A stretch of DNA of 64,000 nucleotides from positions 496,001-560,000 of the forward strand of contig NZ_JACHIV010000001.1 of assembly GCF_014203325.1 (NCBI RefSeq), written 5' to 3'. The stretch comes from Saccharopolyspora gloriosae. GTDB taxonomy: Bacteria; Actinomycetota; Actinomycetes; Mycobacteriales; Pseudonocardiaceae. How positions within the stretch are numbered: position 1 is the stretch's first letter; every line of letters begins with the position of its first letter. Positions 1 through 9,716 of this stretch are shown piece by piece. The position numbers and the translations under genes were made by a program. Under the pieces are notes generated by a model. The model ran no database searches and was not told the origin of the DNA. It was given only the letters and a program-made list of their open reading frames with translations.

Positions 1-1
1 C

Positions 2-1390
2 GAGACCTCCTACCCGCATCCGGGCTGGGTCGAGCACGACGCGGAATCGGTGTGGTGGAACGACTTCGTGGGCATCGTGCGGGAACTCGTGCCCGCCGCC
101 GAAGGCCGCAGCATCGAAGGGCTCGGCGTCAGCGGCATCGGCCCGGTGCTGCTGCCCGCCGACGGCGACGGCAACCCGCTGCGGCCCGCGATCCTCTACG
201 GCGTGGACACCCGCGCCACCACCGAGATCGCCGAGCTCACCGAGGAATTCGGCGCCGACGAGATCCTGCGCCGCGGTGGATCCGCGCTGACCAGCCAAGC
301 CGTCGGGCCGAAGATCCGGTGGCTCGCCAAGAACGAACCCGAGATCTACGCGCGCACCGAGAAGCTGCTCATGTGCAGCTCCTACCTGGTGCACCGGCTC
401 ACCGGGCGCTACGTGCTCGACCACCACTCCGCCAGCCAGTGCGACCCGCTCTACGACCTGCAGGCACGGGACTGGTCGAAGGACTGGGCGCAGCGCGTCG
501 CCCCCGACCTGCCGCTGCCCGAACTCGCGTGGCCCACCGAGATCGTCGGGAAGGTCGGCCCGCAGGCCGCCGCCGAGACCGGACTGCCCGAAGGGCTGCC
601 CGTCACCACCGGCACCATCGACGCCTGGGCCGAAGCCACCAGCGCGGGCGTGCGCGAACCCGGCGACGTGATGCTGATGTACGGCACGACGATGTTCTTC
701 GTGCAGGTGCTCACCGACCCCCGGCCGCACTCGGCGCTGTGGGGGACCTGCGGCGTCTTCCCCGACACCTACACGCTCGCCGCGGGCATGGCGACCTCCG
801 GCGCGGTGACCGACTGGATCCGGCGGCTCGTCGACGGCGACTTCGCGGAACTCGTCGAGCAGGCCGCCGGTGCCCCCGCCGGGAGCCGCGGGTTGCTGCT
901 GCTGCCGTACTTCGCCGGGGAGCGGACGCCGATCTTCGACCCCGACGCGCGCGGTGCGCTGCTCGGGCTCACCACCAGCCACGGCCGGGCCGAGGTGTAC
1001 CGGGCCGCGCTGGAAGGCATCGGCTACGGGGTGCGGCACAACCTGGAGGCGATGAGCTCCGCCGGTGGCCGCGCGGGGCGGCTCGTCGCCGTCGGCGGCG
1101 GTACCCAGGGCGGGCTGTGGACGCAGATCGTCTCCGACATCTCCGGGCAGGAGCAGCAGGTTCCGAGCGAGACCGTCGGCGCCGCCTTCGGCGACGCGCT
1201 GATGGCGGGGGTGGCCACGGGAACCGCCGTGAACGAGCGCGAGTGGAACCCGGTGGCGCGGACCGTCGTGCCGGACGCGGCCCGCACCGAGCGCTACGAC
1301 GCCTTCTACCAGCGCTACCTGGAGCTCTACACCGCCACCGCCGACATCCAGCACTTCCTCGCGGCCCAGCAGCACGCCGCCGACGCCTGA
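2..1390 (+). CDS. FGGY-family carbohydrate kinase (xylulokinase-like), 5' end outside window
   Basis: ATP-dependent sugar kinase of the FGGY family, which phosphorylates a pentose, hexose or polyol entering central metabolism. The reading frame is open from the first bases of the window, so the start and the N-terminal Asp-Gly-Thr phosphate-binding motif lie upstream. What remains runs from PGWVEHDAESVWW, usual near residue 50 in this family, to a normal C-terminus. Visible family features are TGTIDAWAEATSAG with the catalytic-type Asp, the YGTT segment, and the C-terminal adenosine-binding stretch GGGTQGGLWTQI followed by ETVGAAFGDALMAG. The exact substrate cannot be read from the sequence; xylulose or a related polyol is an inference. 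Confidence 0.85.
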   Translation, partial: ETSYPHPGWVEHDAESVWWNDFVGIVRELVPAAEGRSIEGLGVSGIGPVLLPADGDGNPLRPAILYGVDTRATTEIAELTEEFGADEILRRGGSALTSQAVGPKIRWLAKNEPEIYARTEKLLMCSSYLVHRLTGRYVLDHHSASQCDPLYDLQARDWSKDWAQRVAPDLPLPELAWPTEIVGKVGPQAAAETGLPEGLPVTTGTIDAWAEATSAGVREPGDVMLMYGTTMFFVQVLTDPRPHSALWGTCGVFPDTYTLAAGMATSGAVTDWIRRLVDGDFAELVEQAAGAPAGSRGLLLLPYFAGERTPIFDPDARGALLGLTTSHGRAEVYRAALEGIGYGVRHNLEAMSSAGGRAGRLVAVGGGTQGGLWTQIVSDISGQEQQVPSETVGAAFGDALMAGVATGTAVNEREWNPVARTVVPDAARTERYDAFYQRYLELYTATADIQHFLAAQQHAADA

Positions 1391-1410
1391 CCCCCGCGCA
1401 CCGCGGTTCC

Positions 1411-1640
1411 GAGCGAACGGACCGTTCGTCCAATCCCGTTGGGCGAACGGTCCGTTCACTCGTTTCCGGTTTCGTGCAGCGGTGCTGTGGTTTGGAGTGA
1501 GCGGACCGTTTGTCCAATCCCCTTGGATGAACGGTCCGTTGACTCGTTTCTGGGGCTCGTGCGGCGGTGTTGTGGTTCGTAGTGAGCGGACCGTTTGTCC
1601 GGTTCGGTTGGTCGAACGGTCCGTTGACTTGTTGCTGGGG
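1411..1640. repeat. Three tandem ~85-bp palindromic repeat units
   Basis: The 341-bp gap after the sugar kinase is filled by about 2.7 copies of one unit. GGACCGTT recurs at 1419, 1503 and 1588, a period of 84-85 bp. In each unit AACGGACCGTT (or a one-base variant) is followed 15-20 nt later by AACGGTCCGTT, so each copy can fold into a long imperfect hairpin with a nested CCAA/TTGG pairing. No gene is convincing here. It looks like an expanded REP/BIME-type element; a role as terminator is possible. Confidence 0.75.
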
Positions 1641-1731
1641 CGTGCTGGAGCCACTCGAACGGGTGAAGGGGTTGTTATGGTCCTTGGCGGTCGGCACCGG
1701 TGATCGGAGCCAACGGTTCCGGGAGGGCGGC

Positions 1732-2691
1732 ATGGCCTCGGCACGGCGGGTCTGGCGAGCGGTGCTGGCCGGAACGGCGGTGCTGACCGCGGCCGCGCTC
1801 ACCTCGGGATGCCTCGCCTCGTCCGAAGCGGGGAGCGGGACGCTGATCGGCGCGGCGGCCGCAGACCTGGGAGCGAGCCGGACCGTGGCCGACCAGGTGT
1901 ACGCGCAGCGCCCGAGCGGGCCGTTGGCCCTCGACCTGTTCCTGCCCGCGGGCAACGGCCCGCACCCGCTCGTCGTCTACGCGCACGGTGGTGGCTGGGA
2001 CGCGGGGAATCGGGCGATCGACGGGCGCCTCGCCGCCGGTGGAGCGGCCGAGTCGCTGGCGGCGGAACGGATGCTGAGCAAGGGGTTCGCGGTGGCCACC
2101 GTGGACTACCGGCTCAGCGATCTGGGCCCCGCGCCGGCGCAGGTGGAGGACGTCGCCGAAGCGGTCCGCTGGCTGCAGCGGCACGCCGGGGACTGGCGGC
2201 TCGACTCGGAGCGCATCGTGCTGTGGGGCGCCTCAGCGGGCGGATTGCTGGTCTCGCAGCTCGGGGCGGTCACCGATGATCCGGACGAACCCGGCGGCGG
2301 GCTCACCGGAATCCGCGGTGTCGTCAACTGGTTCGGCCCGACCGACCTGAGCGTCGAAGCGGAACTGGCGAACCCGCGGCTGTCCGACTACTCGCGCCGT
2401 ACGGTGCGGAAGTACCTGGGCTGCCTGCCCAATGAGTGCCCGCGCCACGCCGACGCGGCCAGCCCGATCCGCAATCTCTCCGGTGCCGAGCCGCCGTTCC
2501 TGATCCAGCACGGCACGAAGGACTCCCTGGTGCCGATCAAGCAGAGCCTGGACTTCGCGGACGCGCTGCGCGAACTCGGCGTGGACGTCGCGCTGCACCC
2601 CTACGACGACTTCGACCACGGCTTCACACCAGGCCCGAGCGTCCCGATGATCGTCGACGCGATGGACGCCTTCCTCGCCGAACACGGCTGA
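1732..2691 (+). CDS. Secreted lipoprotein esterase/lipase, alpha/beta-hydrolase fold
   Basis: Predicted exported carboxylesterase anchored by a lipid. The chosen ATG sits 7 nt after GGGAGGG and gives 319 residues. A short basic N-terminus and hydrophobic core end in the lipobox LTSGC with Cys at residue 27. The alpha/beta-hydrolase signatures follow in order: oxyanion-hole HGGGW at 85-89, nucleophile elbow GASAG at 166-170 (Ser168), an acid in HGTKDS near 262, and the catalytic His in DFDHGF near 296. This matches the acetyl-esterase/lipase (Abhydrolase_3/BD-FAE) group. The substrate is unknown. The gene stands alone between the repeat array and the convergent rmuC. Confidence 0.82.
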   Translation: MASARRVWRAVLAGTAVLTAAALTSGCLASSEAGSGTLIGAAAADLGASRTVADQVYAQRPSGPLALDLFLPAGNGPHPLVVYAHGGGWDAGNRAIDGRLAAGGAAESLAAERMLSKGFAVATVDYRLSDLGPAPAQVEDVAEAVRWLQRHAGDWRLDSERIVLWGASAGGLLVSQLGAVTDDPDEPGGGLTGIRGVVNWFGPTDLSVEAELANPRLSDYSRRTVRKYLGCLPNECPRHADAASPIRNLSGAEPPFLIQHGTKDSLVPIKQSLDFADALRELGVDVALHPYDDFDHGFTPGPSVPMIVDAMDAFLAEHG

Positions 2692-2824
2692 CCCGCACTG
2701 CGCCTGGCAACCGAACGGCGTCGGTGTACGGGTGAGCGGCGTTCCCGCTCCTCGTCCTGTCAGTGGCCGAGCAGCGACCAAGCGAGTTCCGCCACCCGAG
2801 CAGGACGAGCACAACGACAGGGCC

Positions 2825-3760
2825 TCAGTTCTCGGAGGCTTCGGTGCCGACGAGTCCCTCCTCCTCGCGGCGGACCGTTCCGATGGAGGCCGAGCCGCCC
2901 GCGCTCTCGGCCAGCGGCTGCACGGCGCCGCGGAACGACTCCAGCGCGTCGAGCTCCCGGCGGCGGGCCGAGACGAACCGCTGCAGGTGCGTGCTGGAGA
3001 GGTTCACCGCCTCCACCGCGCCCGAGGCCGCCCGCTGCGCGCGCACCGCCTGCGACCGCACCTGCTCGATGTCCTCGGCGATGGTGCGCTCGGTCGCCGC
3101 GAACAGGGCGGCGGAGGCGAGCACCGCGAAACTCGTGGGCCCGCACAGGAAAACGCGCTTGTCCAGCAGCCAGGACAGCAGGCTCGGGTCGGTGTCCAGC
3201 GCGGTCACCACGGCCGCGTCGGACGGCACGAACATGATCGTGCCGTAGATCGCGTCCGCCCAGCGCTGGTACCCCTTGCCCGCGAGTTCCGTCGCGCGGG
3301 AGCGGATGTTGCGCACGTGCACCCGCAGCGCCTCGCCGCGCTCCTGCGGGTCGTTGGTCTCCATCGCCTCGGCCCACACCGCGAGGCTCGCCTTCGCGTC
3401 CACCGGGACCTGCCTGCCGCCGCCGACGGTGAGCACGAGGTCCGGCCGGGCGGCACCGCCACCCGCCAAGTCGGTCTGCACGCTGAAGTGCACGCCTTCC
3501 CGCAGTCCCAGCGACTTCGCCGTCTCGACGAGCACCTGCTCGCCGAGCTCGCCGCGGCCGGTGATCGACGCGAACGCCACCTCGTACCGGCGCAGCGCGG
3601 CCTGCTGCTCGACGGTGCGGGCGCGTTCGGTCTCGACCATGCGCAGCGCGTCGTCGGCACGCCGCGCGGAGTCGGTGTAGAGCCGCCAGATCAGCAGCAG
3701 CGCCCCCGCGAACAGCAGCATCAGCACGATCACGACGGCGGTCAGCACGCCGGTACCCAT
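2825..3760 (-). CDS. rmuC: RmuC-family DNA recombination protein
   Basis: RmuC proteins are membrane-tethered, coiled-coil proteins with a PD-(D/E)XK nuclease-like domain that limit inversions at short inverted repeats. The ATG at 3760 has GAGGAG 7 nt upstream and gives 311 residues. An N-terminal transmembrane helix (about 5-25) is followed by a helical linker, then the RmuC core with RPDLVLTVGGG, VPVDAKAS (the Asp-x-Lys of the nuclease fold), WADAIYGTIMFVPSD and the closing coiled coil. It is shorter than E. coli RmuC, as actinobacterial versions usually are. It is divergent from sbcDC, another palindrome-processing system, which makes a repair neighbourhood plausible. Confidence 0.85.
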   Translation of the reverse strand: MGTGVLTAVVIVLMLLFAGALLLIWRLYTDSARRADDALRMVETERARTVEQQAALRRYEVAFASITGRGELGEQVLVETAKSLGLREGVHFSVQTDLAGGGAARPDLVLTVGGGRQVPVDAKASLAVWAEAMETNDPQERGEALRVHVRNIRSRATELAGKGYQRWADAIYGTIMFVPSDAAVVTALDTDPSLLSWLLDKRVFLCGPTSFAVLASAALFAATERTIAEDIEQVRSQAVRAQRAASGAVEAVNLSSTHLQRFVSARRRELDALESFRGAVQPLAESAGGSASIGTVRREEEGLVGTEASEN

Positions 3761-4120
3761 GACGATCTCCTCTCGGCGGGGAACCCGATCATCCCGCATC
3801 GGTCCGACGATCCGGCCGCCATCGCCGCGAGCTCCCCGTGATCGGCCGAACGCGCGGTGTTTCGCCTGCTGGACAAGGGTGATCCGACACGCCGGGGCAT
3901 GTCGTGCGAGCGGCGCGAACGCCGCCGCAGCGGGTGGCCGGCAAGCGCGGTGGGCAGCGCGTTCACCGTGCTTGATCTGCGGTTTCGACGCGGCCCGCGG
4001 CTCGGTTCGGAGATCGGTCCGCGACGGAGCGGACGCGGTGCGTGGCGACATCCGATCTTTCGGGCGACCCCCGCCGACGCAGCGCGATCAGGGCGGGAGC
4101 GGTTCGGTAACTTGACCGCC
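3761..4120. promoter_or_regulatory. Divergent intergenic region between rmuC and sbcD
   Basis: A 360-bp non-coding stretch between divergently transcribed genes. The only clear signal is a -10 box TAACTT at 4108-4113, exactly 7 nt before the sbcD ATG, with no Shine-Dalgarno, so sbcD is probably read from a leaderless transcript. On the other strand GAGGAG precedes the rmuC start. I see no RNA gene or conserved ORF in the middle. Confidence 0.55.
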
Positions 4121-5299
4121 ATGCGGGTGCTGCACACCTCCGACTGGCACGTGGGACGCACGTTCCACGGCCGCGATCTGCTCGCGGAGCAGGAATCGGT
4201 GCTCTCCGGGCTGGCCGACCTGATCGCCGACGAGCACGTCGACGTCGTCGTCGTGTCCGGGGACCTCTACGACCGCGCCGTGCCGTCGGGCGAGGCCGTC
4301 GAGACCTGCGTGCGCGTGCTCGGCCGGTTGCGCGCGGCGGGCGCGCAACTCGTGGTGACACCGGGCAACCACGACTCCGCGGCGCGGGTCGGGGCGTTCG
4401 GCGAGTTCGCCGCCGCCGGCGGTTTGCACCTGCGCACCCGCATCTCTGAGCTGCACGAACCGGTGCTGCTCGACGACGAGCACGGGCCGGTCGCCTTCTA
4501 CGGAATCCCCTACCTGGAGCCGGATCCGGCGCGCCAGGTGCTCGACTCGCACGCCGACGTGCCGGGTGCGAGCCCGATCGAGGAACGCGGTCACCAAGCG
4601 GTGCTCACCGAGGCGATGAACCGCATCCGCGCCGACCTCGAAGCCCGCGGCGAACCGCGATCCGTGGTGCTCGCGCACGCCTTCGTCACCGGTGGCGACG
4701 CCAGCGACTCCGAACGCACGATCGCCGTCGGCGGCGTGGACGACGTCCCGGGCGCGGTGTTCGACGGCGTGGACTACGTCGCGCTCGGACACTTGCACGG
4801 GCCGCAGCGGCTGGCCGAGCACCTGCGCTACTCGGGCAGTCCGGTGGCGTACTCGTTCTCCGAGGCTGCGCAGCGCAAATCCGTCTGGCTGGTGGACCTC
4901 GACGCGACCGGGCTGCACGACGTGCGCCGCCACGAACTGCCCGTGCCGCGCGAACTCGCGACGGTGCGCGGCGAACTCGAAGCGCTGCTCACCGAACCGG
5001 AGTACGCGGCCTACGAGGACTGCTTCCTGTCCGCGACGCTCACCGACGAGGTCCGGCCGCTGGACGGGATGCGCGCCCTGCAAGAGCGCTTCCCGCACGC
5101 GGTGCACCTGGAATGGCAGCCCGCGGGCGGCAGGGCCACCGCGGAGCTGCGCTACTCGGAGGCCGTGCGCGGCCGGGACGACACGGCGGTGGCCGACGGC
5201 TTCGTAGCCGACTGCCGGGGCTCCGAACCCACCGAGGGCGAACGCGCGCTGCTGGCCGAAGCCCTGCACGCCGTGCAGCTCGCCGAGGTGCGCGAATGA
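4121..5299 (+). CDS. sbcD: Exonuclease subunit SbcD (Mre11-type nuclease)
   Basis: Calcineurin-like phosphoesterase subunit of the SbcCD complex, which cleaves DNA hairpins and processes double-strand ends. The 392-residue protein begins MRVLHTSDWHVGRTFHG, the classical SbcD N-terminus. Metal-binding motifs follow in order: SDWH (Asp8, His10), SGDLYD, TPGNHDSA, LAHAF and ALGHLHG. The start is fixed by this N-terminus and by a TAACTT -10 box 7 nt upstream. Its stop codon overlaps the sbcC start (ATGA), so the two subunits are translationally coupled. Confidence 0.95.
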   Translation: MRVLHTSDWHVGRTFHGRDLLAEQESVLSGLADLIADEHVDVVVVSGDLYDRAVPSGEAVETCVRVLGRLRAAGAQLVVTPGNHDSAARVGAFGEFAAAGGLHLRTRISELHEPVLLDDEHGPVAFYGIPYLEPDPARQVLDSHADVPGASPIEERGHQAVLTEAMNRIRADLEARGEPRSVVLAHAFVTGGDASDSERTIAVGGVDDVPGAVFDGVDYVALGHLHGPQRLAEHLRYSGSPVAYSFSEAAQRKSVWLVDLDATGLHDVRRHELPVPRELATVRGELEALLTEPEYAAYEDCFLSATLTDEVRPLDGMRALQERFPHAVHLEWQPAGGRATAELRYSEAVRGRDDTAVADGFVADCRGSEPTEGERALLAEALHAVQLAEVRE

Positions 5300-8253
5300 G
5301 GCTGCACCAGCTGACGATCACCGCGTTCGGCCCGTACCGGGACCGCGCCGAAGTGGACTTCGACGCGCTCGGCACCGACGGCCTGTTCCTGCTGCACGGC
5401 GACACCGGCGCGGGCAAGACCAGCCTGCTCGACGCGATCTGCTTCGCGCTCTACGGCGCCGTGCCCGGAGCTCGGGAACAGGTCAAGCAGTTGCGCTGCG
5501 ACACCGCCGCCGACGACGTGGCCACCTCGGTCGAGCTGGAGCTCACCGTGCAGGGCCACCGGCTGCGCATCGTCCGCAGCCCCAAGTACGACCACCGCAA
5601 GAAGCGCGGCGAAGGCACCACCACCCGCAACGCGAGGGCCTCGCTGACCTGGATCAGCGACGCCCCCGACGGCGCCCCGTCCGAAGGTTCCGCCCGCATC
5701 GACGAGGTCAATCGCACCGTGCAGCGGCTGCTCGGGATGAGCGTCGACCAGTTCACGAAGGTCGTGCTGCTGCCGCAGGGCGAGTTCGCGAACTTCCTGC
5801 GGGCGGAGACCACCGAACGCGAGAAGCTGCTGGAGAAGCTGTTCGGCACCCAGCGGTTCGCCGACGTCGAGCAGTGGTTCGTCGAGCACCGCCGGGAACG
5901 CGGCCGGGCGGTGGAGGCCCACACCCAGCAGGTCCGCGAGCTCGTCGCGCGCGTCGCCCAGGTCGTCGGGCAGGACCCGGAGGACGGGGCCGACGAGCGG
6001 TTCTGGCTGGAAGGCTGGGAGAAGCACCTCACCGCGGAGCTCGACGAGACCCGGCGCGCCCGCGCCGAACTGGCCGACCGGCGCGAAGCCGCGGACGCGG
6101 AGCTGACCGCGCGCCGCGCGCTCGCCGACAAGGTCCGCCGAGTGCGGGGCGCCCACGCGGAACTGGCCGAACTCGATGCGCAGCGCCGCACCCACGAGCA
6201 GTGGCGCGCCGAACTGGACGCCGCGCAGCGGGTGCTGCCGGTGCTCACCGTCCGCCGCGCGACGACCGAAGCCGAGACCGAACTGGATCGCGCGGCCCGC
6301 GAAGCCGGACGTGCGGAGGCGGACTGCCCCGGTGCGGACCTCGACGCCTCGCTCGACGAGCTGCGCTCGCAGGCGGGCACCCACCGGGAGCGCGCGGGGG
6401 CGCTCACCGAACTGCTTCCCGAAGCGCGGCAACAGGAAACCGACCACGCCCGGCTCGCCGAACTCACCCGCGGCATCGAAACCGACGAGCGGGCGGGCGC
6501 CGAGCTGGCGGAGCAGCAGACCGCGCTGCCCGAGCGCATCAGCACCGCTCGGGCGCGGCTCGACGAGTCGAAGCAAGCCGAAACCCGCCGCGAGCAGGCC
6601 GACGCGAAGGTCGCGGAGCTCACCGAACTGCTGCGCACCGCCCGCGCCGTGCCCGCGGCGCGGCAGGACTACGAGCAGGCCGCCGAGGCCGCGAAACGCG
6701 CGGTGGACGCCCACCAGCAGGCCCGCGAAACCCTGCTGGACCTGCGGGATCGCCGGCTCGCGGGCATGGCCGCCGAACTCGCCGCCGGTCTCGCCGCCGG
6801 TGCCGCCTGTCCCGTGTGCGGTTCGGCGGAGCACCCGGAGCCGCGCGCGGCCGTGGACGACTCGGTCTCCGCCGACGACGAGGAACGCGCCCAGCAGGCC
6901 GAGCAGCAGGCGCAGTCCCGGCGCGAGGCCGCGGCGACGGGGGAGACCGACGCGCGCAGGCACCTCGACCTGCTGCTGGAGCGGGTCGGCGAGCGGACCA
7001 CCGACGACCTCGTGGCCGCCACCGCCGCCGCCACCGAGCAGCGCGACACCGTCCGCGCCCTGGCCGATCAAGCCCGCGCCCGCGCCGATGAGCTCGCCGA
7101 CCTGGAGTCCTCCGCGCAGCGGCTCACCGAGCGGCGCGGGGAACTGGATCGGCGGATCGCCGCGGCCCGCACCGAACGCACCGGGCTCCAGTCCACTGCG
7201 GACGCTCGCGCGGAACGGCTGGACGCGGCGCGCGGCGAGCACCCCGGCATCGCCGAACACCGCGCGCACCTGCTCGACCGGGTCGCGCGCCTCGACCGCC
7301 TGATCACCGCCCGCGGTGCCCGGGACGAGGCGGAGAAGCGCCTCGCGAAGCAGCGCGCGGCGCTGCACGAGGCGGCCGTCGAAGCGGGCTTCGACGACAT
7401 CGACGCGGCGCTGGCCGCCGAACGCGGCGAAACCCGCCGCGCCGAACTCACCGACGACCTCACCCGAGCCGAACAGCGCCGGGCCACCGCGCACTCCGCA
7501 CTCGGCAGCGAAGAACTCTTCGGCGTCGACGCCGACACCGAGATCGGCCTGGAAGCCGCCGCAGAAGCCGCCACCACCGCCCGCGAAGCCGCCGAGCGGG
7601 CCACCGCCACCGCGCAACGCGCCGAACAGCGCGAACAGGACGTGCGGTCGCTCGCGACCCGGTTGCGCGCGGCCTGGGACGAACTGGGCCCGGCGCTGGC
7701 CGACCACGCCGAACTGGAGGCGCTCGCCGACGTCGTCAACGGGCGCGGCCAGAACGCGCGCAAGATGTCGCTGCGCTCCTACGTGCTGGCCGCCCGGCTG
7801 GAGGAGGTGGCGGTCACCGCGACCCGCCGGTTGCAGCGGATGAGCGACGGGCGCTACTCGTTCGTGCACTCCGACGCGGCGGGCGCACGCGGCACCCGCG
7901 GCGGGCTCGGGCTCGACGTGCTCGACGACTACTCCGGCCACACCCGCTCGGCGAAGACGCTCTCCGGCGGCGAATCGTTCATGGCCTCGCTGTCGCTGGC
8001 GCTGGGACTCGCCGACGTCGTCGCCGGGGAGACCGGTGGCGCGCTGCTGGACACGCTGTTCATCGACGAAGGCTTCGGCACGCTCGACGCGAACACCCTG
8101 GACCTGGTGATGGACACCCTCGACGAACTCCGCGCGGGCGGGCGGGTCATCGGCCTGGTCTCGCACGTGGACGAGATGCGCCAGCGCATCGGAATCCGCC
8201 TGCGCATCCGCAAGTCCCGCGAGCACGGCTCCACGATCGAGCTCGATACCTGA
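5296..8253 (+). CDS. sbcC: Exonuclease subunit SbcC (Rad50-type ATPase)
   Basis: SMC-like ATPase partner of SbcD. The 985-residue protein has Walker A GDTGAGKT at 35-42, a very long Ala/Glu/Arg-rich coiled coil, and a central zinc hook CPVC near residue 505 that dimerises two complexes. The C-terminal half of the ATPase head has signature LSGGE near 888 and Walker B TLFIDEGFG near 921. Length and order are typical of full-length SbcC, with no frameshift. It overlaps sbcD by 4 bp. The high Arg/Glu/Ala content makes several other frames look open across the coiled coil, but only this frame has family motifs. Confidence 0.95.
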   Translation: MRLHQLTITAFGPYRDRAEVDFDALGTDGLFLLHGDTGAGKTSLLDAICFALYGAVPGAREQVKQLRCDTAADDVATSVELELTVQGHRLRIVRSPKYDHRKKRGEGTTTRNARASLTWISDAPDGAPSEGSARIDEVNRTVQRLLGMSVDQFTKVVLLPQGEFANFLRAETTEREKLLEKLFGTQRFADVEQWFVEHRRERGRAVEAHTQQVRELVARVAQVVGQDPEDGADERFWLEGWEKHLTAELDETRRARAELADRREAADAELTARRALADKVRRVRGAHAELAELDAQRRTHEQWRAELDAAQRVLPVLTVRRATTEAETELDRAAREAGRAEADCPGADLDASLDELRSQAGTHRERAGALTELLPEARQQETDHARLAELTRGIETDERAGAELAEQQTALPERISTARARLDESKQAETRREQADAKVAELTELLRTARAVPAARQDYEQAAEAAKRAVDAHQQARETLLDLRDRRLAGMAAELAAGLAAGAACPVCGSAEHPEPRAAVDDSVSADDEERAQQAEQQAQSRREAAATGETDARRHLDLLLERVGERTTDDLVAATAAATEQRDTVRALADQARARADELADLESSAQRLTERRGELDRRIAAARTERTGLQSTADARAERLDAARGEHPGIAEHRAHLLDRVARLDRLITARGARDEAEKRLAKQRAALHEAAVEAGFDDIDAALAAERGETRRAELTDDLTRAEQRRATAHSALGSEELFGVDADTEIGLEAAAEAATTAREAAERATATAQRAEQREQDVRSLATRLRAAWDELGPALADHAELEALADVVNGRGQNARKMSLRSYVLAARLEEVAVTATRRLQRMSDGRYSFVHSDAAGARGTRGGLGLDVLDDYSGHTRSAKTLSGGESFMASLSLALGLADVVAGETGGALLDTLFIDEGFGTLDANTLDLVMDTLDELRAGGRVIGLVSHVDEMRQRIGIRLRIRKSREHGSTIELDT

Positions 8254-8273
8254 GAAAGCTCCGCGCCCGGCTG

Positions 8274-8302
8274 ATGACAGTGGCGTGGTTCATCCCTAAT
8301 GT
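8274..8302 (+). promoter_or_regulatory. Predicted promoter for the acidic lipoprotein gene
   Basis: ATGACA at 8274-8279 and TAATGT at 8297-8302 are separated by 17 bp, a sigma-70/HrdB-like arrangement. The -10 box lies 7 nt before the ATG at 8310, predicting a leaderless transcript. Confidence 0.5.
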
Positions 8303-8309
8303 CGGGCTC

Positions 8310-8534
8310 ATGGCTCAATCCATGATTCGGCGTTCCCGCGGGCTCAAGGCCGTCGGCGGCGTGGCGGGCGCGCTGCTGGCGCTCACCGTCACCGCAGGCT
8401 GCAACGACCCCGCCGCACCGCCGCAACAACAGCAGGAGCAAGAGGACGGCGGCAACCAGCAGGACGGCGACCAGCAGGACGACCAGCAGGACGGCGACGA
8501 CCAGGACGGCGGGGACGACCAGGACGACGACTGA
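8310..8534 (+). CDS. Small lipoprotein with Asp/Gln-rich tail
   Basis: A 74-residue predicted lipoprotein of unknown function. Residues 1-30 form a basic, then hydrophobic signal peptide ending in the lipobox VTAGC. The mature part is almost entirely Asp, Gln and Gly in an irregular DGDQQDDQQDG-like repeat and carries a strong negative charge. Such a tail could bind cations or cell-wall polymers, but nothing in the sequence proves this. The start at 8310 is preferred because a -10 box lies 7 nt upstream; an internal ATG at 8322 is an alternative. It lies between sbcC and ychF with its own promoter. Confidence 0.65.
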   Translation: MAQSMIRRSRGLKAVGGVAGALLALTVTAGCNDPAAPPQQQQEQEDGGNQQDGDQQDDQQDGDDQDGGDDQDDD

Positions 8535-8558
8535 GCCGTGACGATCGGCGACGGGCGC

Positions 8559-8577
8559 GGGCCGGTCGTACCGGCCC
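8559..8577 (+). terminator. Hairpin between the acidic lipoprotein gene and ychF
   Basis: Perfect 8-bp stem GGGCCGGT/ACCGGCCC with a 3-nt loop, 25 bp after the lipoprotein stop. No T-run follows, so it is a possible GC-hairpin terminator. Confidence 0.4.
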
Positions 8578-8630
8578 GTCCCCGGGCCACCTGAGTCGAT
8601 CGACCCCCGGACCACCTAGAATCACCGGCC

Positions 8631-9707
<1,077 letters not shown>

Positions 9708-9716
9708 AAGACGACG

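Noticed and set aside
52-1500. 482-codon Arg-rich frame over the FGGY kinase
   Set aside because: It is the shifted shadow of the kinase frame, which carries the FGGY motifs.
969-1955. Minus-strand ORF spanning the 85-bp repeats
   Set aside because: Its repetitive RTVxPxGLDxRS translation only reflects the palindromic DNA repeats; no start signal or family match.
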